From Lytechinus variegatus (Eukaryota > Echinodermata > Echinoidea > Temnopleuroida > Toxopneustidae), in assembly GCF_018143015.1 (NCBI RefSeq), contig NC_054746.1, forward strand, positions 39,248,687 through 39,312,686: a DNA stretch of 64,000 bases, written 5' to 3'. How positions within the stretch are numbered: position 1 is the first letter of the stretch; each line of letters opens with the position of its first letter. A program made the translations under genes and the position numbers. Positions 11,816 to 22,800 of the stretch are shown in pieces. Under the pieces are notes generated by a model. That model saw nothing but the letters and a program-made list of their open reading frames with translations, ran no database searches and had not been told where the DNA came from.

Positions 11816-13211
11816 AGTCATTTGTGAATAATTACTTTGTAGTAGTTTTCAAAGTCAGCACTGCTGCTATATTGAATCATGTAATGCAGGTGAGACCGCC
11901 AGAGGCGCTCCACTTGTTTTTAACCCTATGCTCCTCAATTGTACTGTACAGCAATATAAACTTTTATGAATGAGCACCAAACATTCATAAACTTGAGATT
12001 TCACTTACATACATTCTCTTTGACCTTACAGGAATCCTCAGAATAATTCTCATGATTTAGGAGAAACAATTAGATTCATGAACTTGTTTTGTTATTAAGG
12101 GAAAAGAAGAATTACATTTATGAATAGGATAGGACAGATATTGTGTATGTACCAGCATACACTAACAAGTATGTGAAATGGACATAGATTAGAGTAGCAA
12201 TGCAGTACAGTCTAGGGTATCAATAATGGTGCAACAAGCACAATGCCGGCAAGAGGCACAAACCGAGTGCATAATTTACACATTATGAATACACAATAAG
12301 TCTGTGACATCGTAACTGATATAAAAAACCTGTGCCCTATTATTTTGAACATGGACCAGTAATATGGACTGCAGTCTAGAAGCAATGTGGTAACCTTCTA
12401 ACATCACAACACTGCAGCCATAGATTATAAAACATGCCTCATACATGAATGTGTGCACTATGAAGTCCTTGTCTTGTTCTTATTCTTCATATCTGATACA
12501 ATGCATCCAAAATTGAGATTAAATACACACTTGTTTGCATTCTAGAGCTGAGCATGTCAGCGCAAATAATAAAGAGTGTGCATATGACTCTTGTGACTTG
12601 TAGAAAAAAAATACCTCAGAGTGATGAAATTTCAACCCATGCATGCATTCTTATGTTTGAACACTAACTGGTGGAAATAACCATCATGACATGAAATCCA
12701 ATGGTGTATAGACATTCTCTGCTACGTGAATACAGATTTCTTCACTTCCTGTAGAATGACAAAAAAAAAGGAAAAGAAAAATAAGATGAAAAGGACTAAA
12801 CACTATTTGAACTCTACACTTTTAAGATATGTTTCTGCATCAATCTGAGATATGATACAATTGTACATTTAACATACAACTCTGAGTAATTTTTAACAGT
12901 TCAAAGTGGAATTAAGGTAATTTTCTTTCAGGAATCTATCTAAATATTTTTTTATTATTTTCAAGGATGAAGAAGTTGATAGTTTGGACATAAAAGAAAC
13001 CCTGTTAATGAAAAGGACTCAATATCGTCTCAATTCTCACAATTGATTTTTCTGAGATATTGGAACATTTGAAATGCAATGTAGGTGATACAAGCAGAAT
13101 AATTTTTTTTTTCAACCAATTACGTTAATTTTAAGTTATAACCAGTTGTGAGACTACATGAATCAAAATATTGTATTGATCTGAATCTTATACAATTATT
13201 TCAAATATTTA
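11816..13211. other. Non-coding; possible 3' UTR of the minus-strand gene
   Basis: No exon seen. On the minus strand an AATAATAAAA (complement of about 12950-12960) lies about 250 bases beyond the stop of the microprotein and could be its poly(A) signal. Confidence 0.3.
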
Positions 13212-13469
13212 TCAATCTGATGAATCTTCTGACTTACTCTTTTTCTGTTCTAATTTTAGTTCTGCTATGTGCTTCTCTTTCTCCTCTTCCGTCATAGATG
13301 GCAATGCCCCTACTTGAGGTAACTTAAACTGATTCTGTTTCCACCGGACAAAAAATAATCCTAAAAGTGTCCATGTTCCAAGAGCATAGACAATAGAAGC
13401 CTTTCTGCCCCATACTGAGTTTCTACTTCTGTCCAATCCTCCACGAAGATAGCTGAGAAGTTTCTTCAT
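13212..13469 (-). CDS. Small single-pass membrane protein, SMIM26-like
   Basis: An uninterrupted 85-codon frame reads from ATG (13467-13469) to a stop at 13212. The first 22 residues are basic (KKLLSYLRGGLDRSRNSVWG), followed by one hydrophobic segment (about 25-41, VYALGTWTLLGLFFV) and a charged C-terminal helix rich in Glu and Lys (about 58-85). Basic N-terminus, short membrane helix and acidic/basic tail are typical of mitochondrial inner-membrane microproteins. The VYxxGTWxxLG pattern resembles what I recall of vertebrate SMIM26; outside it the similarity is weak, so orthology is tentative. The 5' end could include an upstream non-coding exon, since CAG triplets precede the ATG. It has no neighbour on its strand. 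Confidence 0.6.
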   Translation of the reverse strand: MKKLLSYLRGGLDRSRNSVWGRKASIVYALGTWTLLGLFFVRWKQNQFKLPQVGALPSMTEEEKEKHIAELKLEQKKSKSEDSSD

Positions 13470-15789
13470 ACTCTGACACTGACTTCTAAACAGAATGAGG
13501 TTCTTATACAGAGATCATCAAAAGCTGCAGCACAGGAACATTACTTTGGGAATTTTACAAAAACTGGTCAGCAAGAAGAATGAAGTATAGAATTCCAATC
13601 TGAAATGAATAACAAAAACAATCTTGGTTTATTACCTTACATGCTTATGCACCAAGTTGCGTGACTAATAAAGGCAACCAGACAACTTATGATTGATCTG
13701 AAACTCAATTTTGCAAGATAGTGCAGTAAAATTTGATGCAAATATCGAGACCTGAAACATTTTACTGTGAATAGATCATTGTACAAATAATTTTATCTGT
13801 GACTATGATACCACATTATTAGAATAAAATTGACTTACAATGTATAAGCTGGAATTACATATCATGCAACTGTGGGCATATAGGTAATAATAATGATATT
13901 GATTGGCTTTAATTTTTGAGATACCAATTTCCCTCAAAGCCAGTCAGTATGATATACATGTATGAAGTTATATGTACCTTGCTTCTTTAGACATTCATCT
14001 ACATGATCCAGAGACAGGTCATAACCATCTTTTCTGGGGATTAATTAAGATATTTCTGACATTTCACTTTCATCCACAGACACAGACATTAACTCTTTAG
14101 TGCAAGTGCTAATGGACACACACACTGCCAAATATGGGCCTACATGCATGTTTGAGATATTTCAAGCATTTTACTTGGTTTAACTGAAATAATATTATTT
14201 TAATTGATGGCCCTCATTTTTTTTCCTGAGATTATATTTTTTTTCATGATAACACTGGCTATCAGATTAATATGGATAAAATATGTTACAAAAGTTTTGT
14301 TCCTTAGTTTTGAAAATTGATCACCAGAGATGAAAAACTGGCAGCAGAGTTTAATAGTTATATTTACTGTATAGCTAGGCTAGTTTTAATATTTTTTTTT
14401 AATATCACTGGTGATCTATGTGATTACAGAATGTGCACAAAGACAATTATCGATATGAAGACAGGTGCAAAGCAGCAACATAAATATTGGTATTTTCCTC
14501 TGGTAAAGACATCTATATGATGTCATTCAAGATGGCATTTTTCAATTACTACCAAAAGGGGACTAACTTATTATCATAATTCATAGGGGGAATTTTTGCC
14601 AAATTTTTTTTTACAAAATTTCTTAATTCATTATCTTTCTCCTCATAAAAGAATAAAATTTGTAAAAATTATGGGATTGTAAATTTTTATTTAAAAAATA
14701 AATTACGACTTATATACAAATAAAGTTCCTACTTGTGTAAATGGCATGGACATCCCAATTTTCGGTCTTGTATTGGTGAGTGTAGCCAATTTAATTCAGC
14801 CAAACAGCCAATGTATAGAGATTTTAGCTTTTGGTCTACACAATCTCTACCAATCAAATCGTGATTCCAAGTACTGTACTTCTCCATGAAAACAAGAGAA
14901 AAAATTGGCATCCAGTCTCTTCACTGCAAAAGTACATAAAACAGGTATGCAATAATCATGCATGATGATTACATACAAACAAAAATTGTTTTCATCACAT
15001 CTAGACTACCTGTTTTGCTATTGTCACGATTGTTGCTCTGTAAATACTTTTGAAGTGAATAGACTGGAGTGGTCATCAGTTTTTCTTATTTTTTAAGAAA
15101 AAAACAACTTTGAATCGCAATTTAATTAGGGACCATGTAGACATATCTTTTCTGGGTATGCATTGAACACCAAAGTAGGGGGACTGCAAGATTTTCTATC
15201 TCATGATTAACCACTTCATTAAACTGTCTGATTTTTTTTCAGATCTTGATGAATATAGTGCAAAATTGAGATCTACCAAATTTCATAGTGATCCCAGAAT
15301 CGGTTTTTGAGTAATAATAAAATGAATTTGAACAAATGCTCCAAATAGACTCATATAATAGCCAATGTCTAGTATAATTTGTCACAACACACACACACAG
15401 CTGAAACACATGACCATACACAGAGTGCAGATATTTTGTGAGCAGTTTTGAATTGGGTTTCTGGAGTAGTGGGGGCAGGGTATCAATTATGACACTTCAT
15501 CCTGAAGTAAAGGAAAGGTGAAAAATGAGTATTCCATTGGATTTGCCATTATCAATACATGAACTACAAAACCCTGCTAGTTTACAAAAATATGGGACAT
15601 TTATTCATAACTTACGAGACTTTGAACTTCCTTTTTTAATGCCACATATAAAAGTAAGGTAGTACTAAACCAAATTAGACCAAAAGCTTCAGTCTCTGTA
15701 TTTTGGTTGTTCCGCTGAACTGCGTTGGCTCACTCACCAATACATGAATGGGGATTATAGTAAAATGTCATAAATTGTTGAATAAATCA
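13470..15789. other. Upstream of microprotein gene, no further gene seen
   Basis: AT-rich, with no convincing exon, tRNA or mobile-element ends. It may contain the promoter and non-coding first exon of the minus-strand microprotein gene, but nothing distinctive marks one. Confidence 0.35.
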
Positions 15790-16633
15790 TTTTTTTCTTA
15801 ATTAAAAATAGAGATTGAAAAATGAACATTTTCTTGCCATATTACTTTCCACCAATAGAGGGCGTACACAAAAATATGCCCAAAATTCAAGTTTTTGAGC
15901 GCTCTGGTGAATACAAAAATCATTCCCAAGTTACTTATGAAAAATAAATTGCAACTACATGGAAATTAGTAATTTTGGTCACAAAAGTGATATTTTAACG
16001 ATTTTTCAAAGTGTGTGTTATGTACAGCATTGGCATACCATCATCATAGTCCTACCTGTAGATTCCCCAGACAGGATGGTTGCAGACTTGCAGTGAACAA
16101 GTGTCTATAACCAAATGTAAACTAGGGCTAGGCCTAGAAGATCTAAGTAGGTTTCGGAGCATTTTACTCTCTTCAAATTTGAGTACATTTGGATAATGCC
16201 AATGGGATCATATATCAGAAATGCGTTGAACTGTGAATTTTCCCTAAAAACCATGAACATTTTTGGCTGTGAAAAGGGAGCTATTTTTAGCTCTGTGCAC
16301 TGTGTGCAGTCACCGACTCTATAGTCTTAGCCACTTGTTCACTGCTACCATCTGGCCTGTGGAGAATCTACAGGTAGGACTATGGTATGCCAATGCTGTA
16401 TAAAGCACACACTTTAAAAAATCATTAAAATATCACTTTTGTGACAAAAATTACTAATTTCCATACAGTTTTAATTTATTTATCATTAGTAATGTGGAAA
16501 TAATTTTTGTATTCGCCAGAGCGCTCAAAAAACTGAATTTTGGGCATATTTTTGTGTATGCCCTCTATTGGTGGAAAGTAAACATGGCAAGAAAATTTTC
16601 ATTTTTTGATCTCTATTTTTAATTAAGAAAAAA
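15790..16633. mobile_element. Foldback element with arms over 300 bp
   Basis: The left arm (about 15790-16111) and right arm (about 16319-16633) are near-perfect reverse complements around a 207-bp loop. Outer ends read TTTTTTCTTAATTAAAAATA / TATTTTTAATTAAGAAAAAA. Inner motifs include CACCAATAGAGGGCGTACAC and GAGCGCTCTGG. No coding capacity. Confidence 0.88.
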
Positions 16634-17265
16634 TTATATAAAGAATCAAATCTAAATAAGAGCCAAACAGTATGAATTAACAGGTCTAATGGAAACTGTC
16701 AGTGTAAAAAAATCAAGCATTTGCCCCAAAGAAAAAGGGAAAATAAGCCAAACATTGCCACCCTTATTTTGTCACACATGGAGATATAACTGAGAACAAG
16801 GTTATAACCTTGTTCAATGAATGAGTGGTCTTAGCCTAACTAATTCGTCCCATTATCACACACAAAATAATGCATGTGGGACTAAAATAAAATAAAGATC
16901 AATACAGAGGTCTAATTTTAAGTCGTTACCAGGAAAATAAATGAAAATCTAACAGTAAGAGTTAAATTCATTCATGCTTTGTTAGCTGTAAACAATTGGG
17001 CAGCCTACAATTGTTGAAAACAGATCTAGCTTACCGGTACACAGTCCTTTTTTATCCACGAATCTTGATATCTACGAAGTCGAAGTCAGCTAACGTCAAT
17101 CTCATGGAGCAGACGATAATTTTCGAATTGCCGGCCTGGTTGAGAGATAGGTTGGGATGTTTCCAATTCCAGTACAAGCCTACAAAAAAACAGTAATGGG
17201 TTTTGTTTTCATCGACGGCATGCAGCCATTGCAGGCGTGCAAGAAAATTCATTGTTTATCTAATT
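16634..17265. other. Unique sequence, no gene assigned
   Basis: About 17040-17260 is free of recognised repeats and open on both strands for about 65 codons. No splice, domain or homology support lets me call a gene. It could be a 5' exon of the minus-strand microprotein locus. Confidence 0.3.
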
Positions 17266-17950
17266 CAGGGGCGGCGATCGGGGGGGGGGGGGCTGCATGG
17301 CACAGCCCCCCTACTGTTTGGATCACTAGCGGAAAAGTGCCCATTTAAATACCCCCTCACGAACATGTATTGTGCCCCTTTCACCGGAGGAGGACCCGTT
17401 TTAGGTGTTACCAAGAGCCATTTCTCGTTTGGGTGCAATTTTTTTTATGCCCCCCTCGTGTTCTGTACTCCTCTCACATGATTTATGTATTATAGCAAGT
17501 GCCATTTCTTATAGTGCCAATTTATTACCAGAAATGCCCCCTCATAACGTTTATGTGCCCCTATAGATCTGAGAAGGACCCGTATGCACATATGTGAGCA
17601 GTAACCCCTTGCCTTCTTGTAAGTGCCCTTTAATTCTCGAATCAGTGCCCTTTTTTATGCAAGGGAACTGCCCCTCACAAATGTAATTTTTTCCACTTTC
17701 ACCCGAGAAGGACCCGTTTTATGTGTCAATCGAGCAATCGCCCCTTAATTGTTGCACCTTTCCCGAATCGAGTGCCCCTTTTTACAAGAAAGTGCCCCAT
17801 AACCTGAAAAGGACCCGTTTTATGTGTGAGCAAGTGCCCCTTAATTGTCTTCTTGTAATGTGCCCTTTCTCCTATATGATATTGCCTTTTCAAAAGAAAA
17901 GGTGCCTTTTTTCAGTGTGCCCCCCTTTCAACTTTGCTCCTCCGCCCCTG
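17266..17950. mobile_element. hAT-like non-autonomous element with internal repeats
   Basis: The ends CAGGGGCGGCGATC and CTCCGCCCCTG are inverted. Flanks ATCTAATT / ATTTATCA could be an eroded 8-bp target duplication. The interior repeats a unit around AAGGACCCGTTTTATGTGT and GTGCCCCTTAATTG four or five times. Long apparent frames here are repeat artefacts. Confidence 0.6.
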
Positions 17951-17984
17951 ATTTATCATATATATATATATATACTTCAACATT

Positions 17985-19050
17985 CAAATATAATGCGAGA
18001 GCGAAGTACGAGCTGAATTTTTTTTTACATTCCGACCTAAAACTGAATGGACGAGTACTTTTTGTAACCATGAACAGGATCGGTATAGAGTTAAATAATA
18101 AGATGCAAGCGCGAATCGTGAGAGCAAAAATTGAAATTTATTTCTAAAAATAGGACACTCTATTCACATTTTGTAAATCATATTTTTTGTGATATTCTGA
18201 TATCAAACTGGATAGACATGCGTGCGCGTGTATTAAATTTACACATAGAATTTGGCCATTCAAAAAAATAATTTTATTTTGAAAAATATTTAATATTCTG
18301 ATCTGAAAAAGTGACAATCTGAGCACTATTTCATGCAAGCACTGCGTAGGAAAATTGAATTGGATATGAATCATCGCACTTAATAAATGATGTGAGCGCG
18401 AAGCGCGAGATGAAACTTATCGACATTCCACTCAGACCACTCAAAAAAAGGGAAAATTTTGTTATTAATGAGCACTCGAAATTTGTTGATATTACGGCCT
18501 GAAAACTGGATATTTTAAGCATTTTCTTTTCATTATGGATAAGATGCACGGGTTGATATATTTTTTCAACAATTCAATCAATGCGAGCGTAAATCACGAG
18601 CCGAACTTTTTTACTCTAAACTGTCATGTAAAGAGGATTTTAAGTAGTTTGTTAGAATAGAATAAAAATAGAGGTATAAACATTAATAACGTTGAGCACC
18701 AGTCAAAATGCGAGAGCGCAGCGCTGATATGTTTTGAAAATCAGACCTGAAAAGGGATATTATTTATGGAATACAAGAAGAGAATAGGCACTTGATAAAT
18801 CAAATAATGCGAGTGCGCCCCGCGATCTAAAAATGTAAATATTCAGACCATAAAACGGACATTTTACAGAGCACTCTTTTAAACTTATTTGTAAATCAAA
18901 CAAAACAACGAAAGTTCGTTGTCCGAGCAGAAATATATTTTGCATGTTGACTTCAAAACTTGATATTTTAAGCTCCATATATCAGCCCATTGAGCAAGAT
19001 ATGTATCTCATTGAACAGGCAATGCGAATGCGGAGCGCGAGCGAAATTAT
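17985..19050 (+). repeat. Degenerate GCGAGCGCGAAGCGCGAG tandem array
   Basis: Roughly 100-190 bp units each start with a variant of TGCGAGCGCGAAGCGCGAG followed by a diverged GACCTGAAAACTGGATATT and AAGCATTTT segment. Examples lie near 17992, 18110, 18396, 18585, 18710, 18808 and 19025. The family recurs at 21975-22440 (reverse), 33095-33540 and 42080-42290. Confidence 0.75.
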
Positions 19051-19812
19051 AGCGACATAACCTTATTTTATTCACTCGTTTTCCTCCTCTTCTTGTCTCC
19101 TCTTTTTCCATTTCTTTTCCTTTTTCTTTTTCTTTCTCCCCTTTCATTTATTTGCTCCGCCAATGGGGGGGGGGACTCTTCGCCCCCTGATCCGCCTATG
19201 ATAATGTCAATCTTTTTCAGTGGAAAATCAATGGATATATTACTTTTGCATAAATTTCCTGAAATTTGGCACTCTTTCCTAAAACTTCAACTCACTGATG
19301 AGGCATAAGAGAAAATTATAAATTCATTGACATGGCTTTAATCTTATTCTTAATTGCTATTTTGCCTTCTGAAGTGATCGGAGGACATCTTTAGTCTATC
19401 TTTCACTGTTTTTCACCTCTCTGGAAGCTACCCTAAGAAAATAATTATCTCAATTTGATTAGGCCTACATGAATAAACCTTATCGGATATAACAGAAAAA
19501 TTGCTTATGCAGGATACTATACATAATCAATAAACACTAAAACCTATTCGAGTCACCCGACCTTTAGACCCTGGCTCAGCTTGGGTTAAAAATTGACAGG
19601 GATCAATATAGAAATCAGTGGCCTGCCTATACAGCACCTAGTAAGCTACTTGTACTACCTAGTAGCAATGTTCACTCGAAATTATTGGGGATGGATTCTT
19701 CAACACTTTTGATGGAAATCACACGTTACAAAGTAAAAGAGTAATAACATTGGAATGTTACTTAATTGCTGGGCTGATTTTCATAAACCGAGTAAAAGAT
19801 TGGAATAATAAG
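19051..19812. other. 5' flank of transporter gene 1
   Basis: Contains a pyrimidine-rich patch (19070-19150) and a G-run fragment with a right end like CCCCCTGATCCGCC (about 19165-19195). No clear TATA box or promoter element could be assigned. Confidence 0.3.
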
Positions 19813-19867
19813 ATGGCCACAAATCAGTGTTCAACCATCGAACCTATGCTTATTGATCACATAAAAG
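19813..19867 (+). CDS. SLC51A-like: Gene 1 exon 1
   Basis: Starts MATNQCSTIEPMLIDHIK and ends in phase 1 at AAAG|GTAGGT. The Cys at residue 6 is shared with gene 2 exon 1 (MASLDC). An in-frame alternative Met lies further in; the first ATG gives the better match to gene 2. Confidence 0.75.
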
Positions 19868-22800
19868 GTAGGTTATTCGCTTTATTTGTGATTTGTGACA
19901 AATATATTTGCAAAAGGTCTGTTTTTCTTATAAACATGTATCCGAAGTTTCAAACATCCTCCTTTCATTAATGAAATTTATTTTCCACTAACTGCCTGAT
20001 GATGACTGCTCCCCGCACACACAAATCATTACAATTAACGCAACATGCGAGCTCATTTATAGGCCTATATAAAACAATGTTTTGATTCGATTATAATTAT
20101 GGTGTTCAGTGGCCTAATGAAAATAAAAAAATGAAATAAGGTGGCAGACATGAGTAGTTTTTCTAAAAATTAATCTAATTTTGTGATAGATTTTGACATT
20201 ACATTTCGAAAAATTATATCATTTACATATCCTTTCATTTTCTCTTTTCATTTTTTTGGTCATAAAACTTTTTTGGGTCCGTGGTCCCAATCAAATCCCC
20301 ATCTGTACGTCAGTATTCATAAATTGATTTTCTTTTCATCAGTGATATCTGATGACACAGGTCTGATAGTTATGATGTCCATCACATCCATAATTACAGT
20401 CATCCTTCTTGTTGGATTCATTGAATCTATTACCTTCGTAGCAACCAAGATACCTCATAGAGATCGTTCTATCAGTCTAATATGGATGCTCGCTATCTAT
20501 CCGGTAGGTCCTTTATTGTCTTCACCAGGTTCTGTTCTCAGCAACGAAAACTTGACACATTTCAGGGAAGGTTACATAATATTATCCACTGCACTACATA
20601 ATTATAAACTTTTGAACTGAACTCATGAAATTATGGCATGCAATTGCCAAACATGCAAAAATTTGCGATTGATCACAAATAGAAATAACACAGTTTCATG
20701 AATGTCTTATGATTTTGCATTGTAGGCCTACGTGACTTGTTTGGAAAACGAATAGAAGAAAAGAGTTTTTTAATGTCAATTTGGCAGCCAGTATATGAAG
20801 AGTAGACCGGTAGTCCGGTACTCAACCTTTTACCCCCAAATGCTTCTCGAATTCAAATTCCCCCATATGCGTCTTGTCTGTAGATCTATAGGCCTGGGGA
20901 GCGTTTCATGAAAGGACTTGTCGGACGTTTTATCCGACAAGTCCCATTTTATCTGACAGTTACCATAGGAACAGTGCCTCTCAGCCAATCAAAATCATGG
21001 AAAGATGTCAGATCTGACAACTTGTCGGATGAAAATATTGATGAAATGGTCCCCTGTTTGAGAAGTAAAACCAACACCAAACCTCCCATGCACAGATCGA
21101 CTAGCGTATAGGCCTACAAAAAAACATCGCTGTAATATATTTATCATGATGCGACTCCGGAATTGTTTTTCTCTCTGATTAACAGATATTTGCAGTGACG
21201 TCACAGATGGGTCTTTTCATCCCAAGGGCCGTGTTGATGTGTAATCTTACTGCATCCATGTAAGACAATTATCATTAGGTATTTAAGGCATCCAAATTAA
21301 TCACTGGAGAGATGGAGACCAGAAATGAAGATTCATTGAGCTAAATGAGAAGCAATTCAAATCGCCTCTTACAATATTTTGATGCATGCATAATCTACGG
21401 GGGGGGGGGGGCACGTGCCTCCCCCCTTGGATGGCAAAAAAACGGAGGTAAAATAGGAGAAAAAGAGGGAGAAAGAAAGGTAACGTAGTTGGGAACGTAG
21501 TACAAATTGTATATATTATGTAATATTATATCATATTACATAAGATATATATTTTTTCATAACTTTGTGAAACATGGTTTGCTTAGGGCCAGTGTTCGTC
21601 ATTCCTGTCGCGCGCATTGTCTGTTTAATGAGATGAATAATCCTGTTCAAGGTGATTAAAGGAGAAGTTCATCCTGAAGAAAAGTTTGTTGTAAAAATAG
21701 CAGAAAAAGTAGCGAAAAAAAAATGGGGTGAATGTTTGAGGAAAATCCATCAAAGATAAATGAACTTATTACAATTTTAAGTTTTGGATTTGTGACGTCA
21801 TAAACGAGCAGCTACCCAGGAATGGATATAAATTAATGATCTATCTATTAATATACTGAATGTACAGTAAAAGCATTTTCAATTTTGTGAGGAAATGACA
21901 TTATATTGAATTTTTACCATTCTATATATAGAAAACATGAGGTCACATAGGTCTGAATATAAAAAAAATGAATTTCAGCTCGCGCTTCGCGCTCGCAACA
22001 TTTGATTATTGAGATATGTAGGCCCTATATTCATGATTACAATACTACAAAAAGTTTTTCATGCGTTTAGATGTAATTCTAAAAACAAATCAGAACACGC
22101 TTGGCGCTCACATTAAATGGCTAAAGTGAAATACGTACATTCTTTATGAATCCCTAAAAACTCGTCCTTTAAACGTCCCCGTTTGAGGTCATGTACACAA
22201 ATTTAAGCTCGCACTCCGCGCTTACATTGCTTGTTTCGTAAGACGGGTACGTATTATGATTACAAAAAAAAATGCTTAAAATGTCCCTTTTTAGGTCTGA
22301 ATATCACAATTTTCAGCTCAGGCTTCGCGCTCGCGTTATTTAATTAGTGAGATACATATCATTTTCATGGCACGGTCCTTAAAATATCTCTATTAGGTCG
22401 ATATACATGTACCTGGCTATCAAGCGCGCTTCGCGCTCCCACTAAGTGACTCAATGTTTTTGCTGGTGCCCCCCCCCACCTCCATGCAGTCACCCACGGT
22501 ACGCAACGGTTACGATTTGGCGAAATGAGTGGATAATAAGCACAATTTATCAATTAATGATAAACATTTACACGTGATCGAGAGTGGAGACATGAGCACC
22601 ACCCGTGTCATCTTCAATTGATGCAACCCATCGTGATACACGTCTGAAGATCGGGGATAATCATTCTATTACTCTCCCTACCCCCCCCCCTCAAACGACC
22701 AACCAAACTTGCCCTATTTTCTTTATTTTCCTGTATACTGAATATACTAAATGATTATCTTTCAAATGTCTGTCTGTATCTCTTTTTTTTATTTATTTAC

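Noticed and set aside
17157..18147. Several 60-100 residue frames
   Set aside because: They lie across a hAT-like element, its internal repeats and G-runs, and have no protein-like pattern.
20183..20342. Longer coding start of gene 1 exon 2
   Set aside because: The upstream part of the open frame is Phe-rich intron; a good acceptor at 20341-20342 and phase agreement with gene 2 define the exon.
21960..22460. Bacterial contamination suggested by GC-rich words
   Set aside because: The GCGAGCGCGAAG words are periodic, occur on both strands within AT-rich sequence and match a repeat family across the window.
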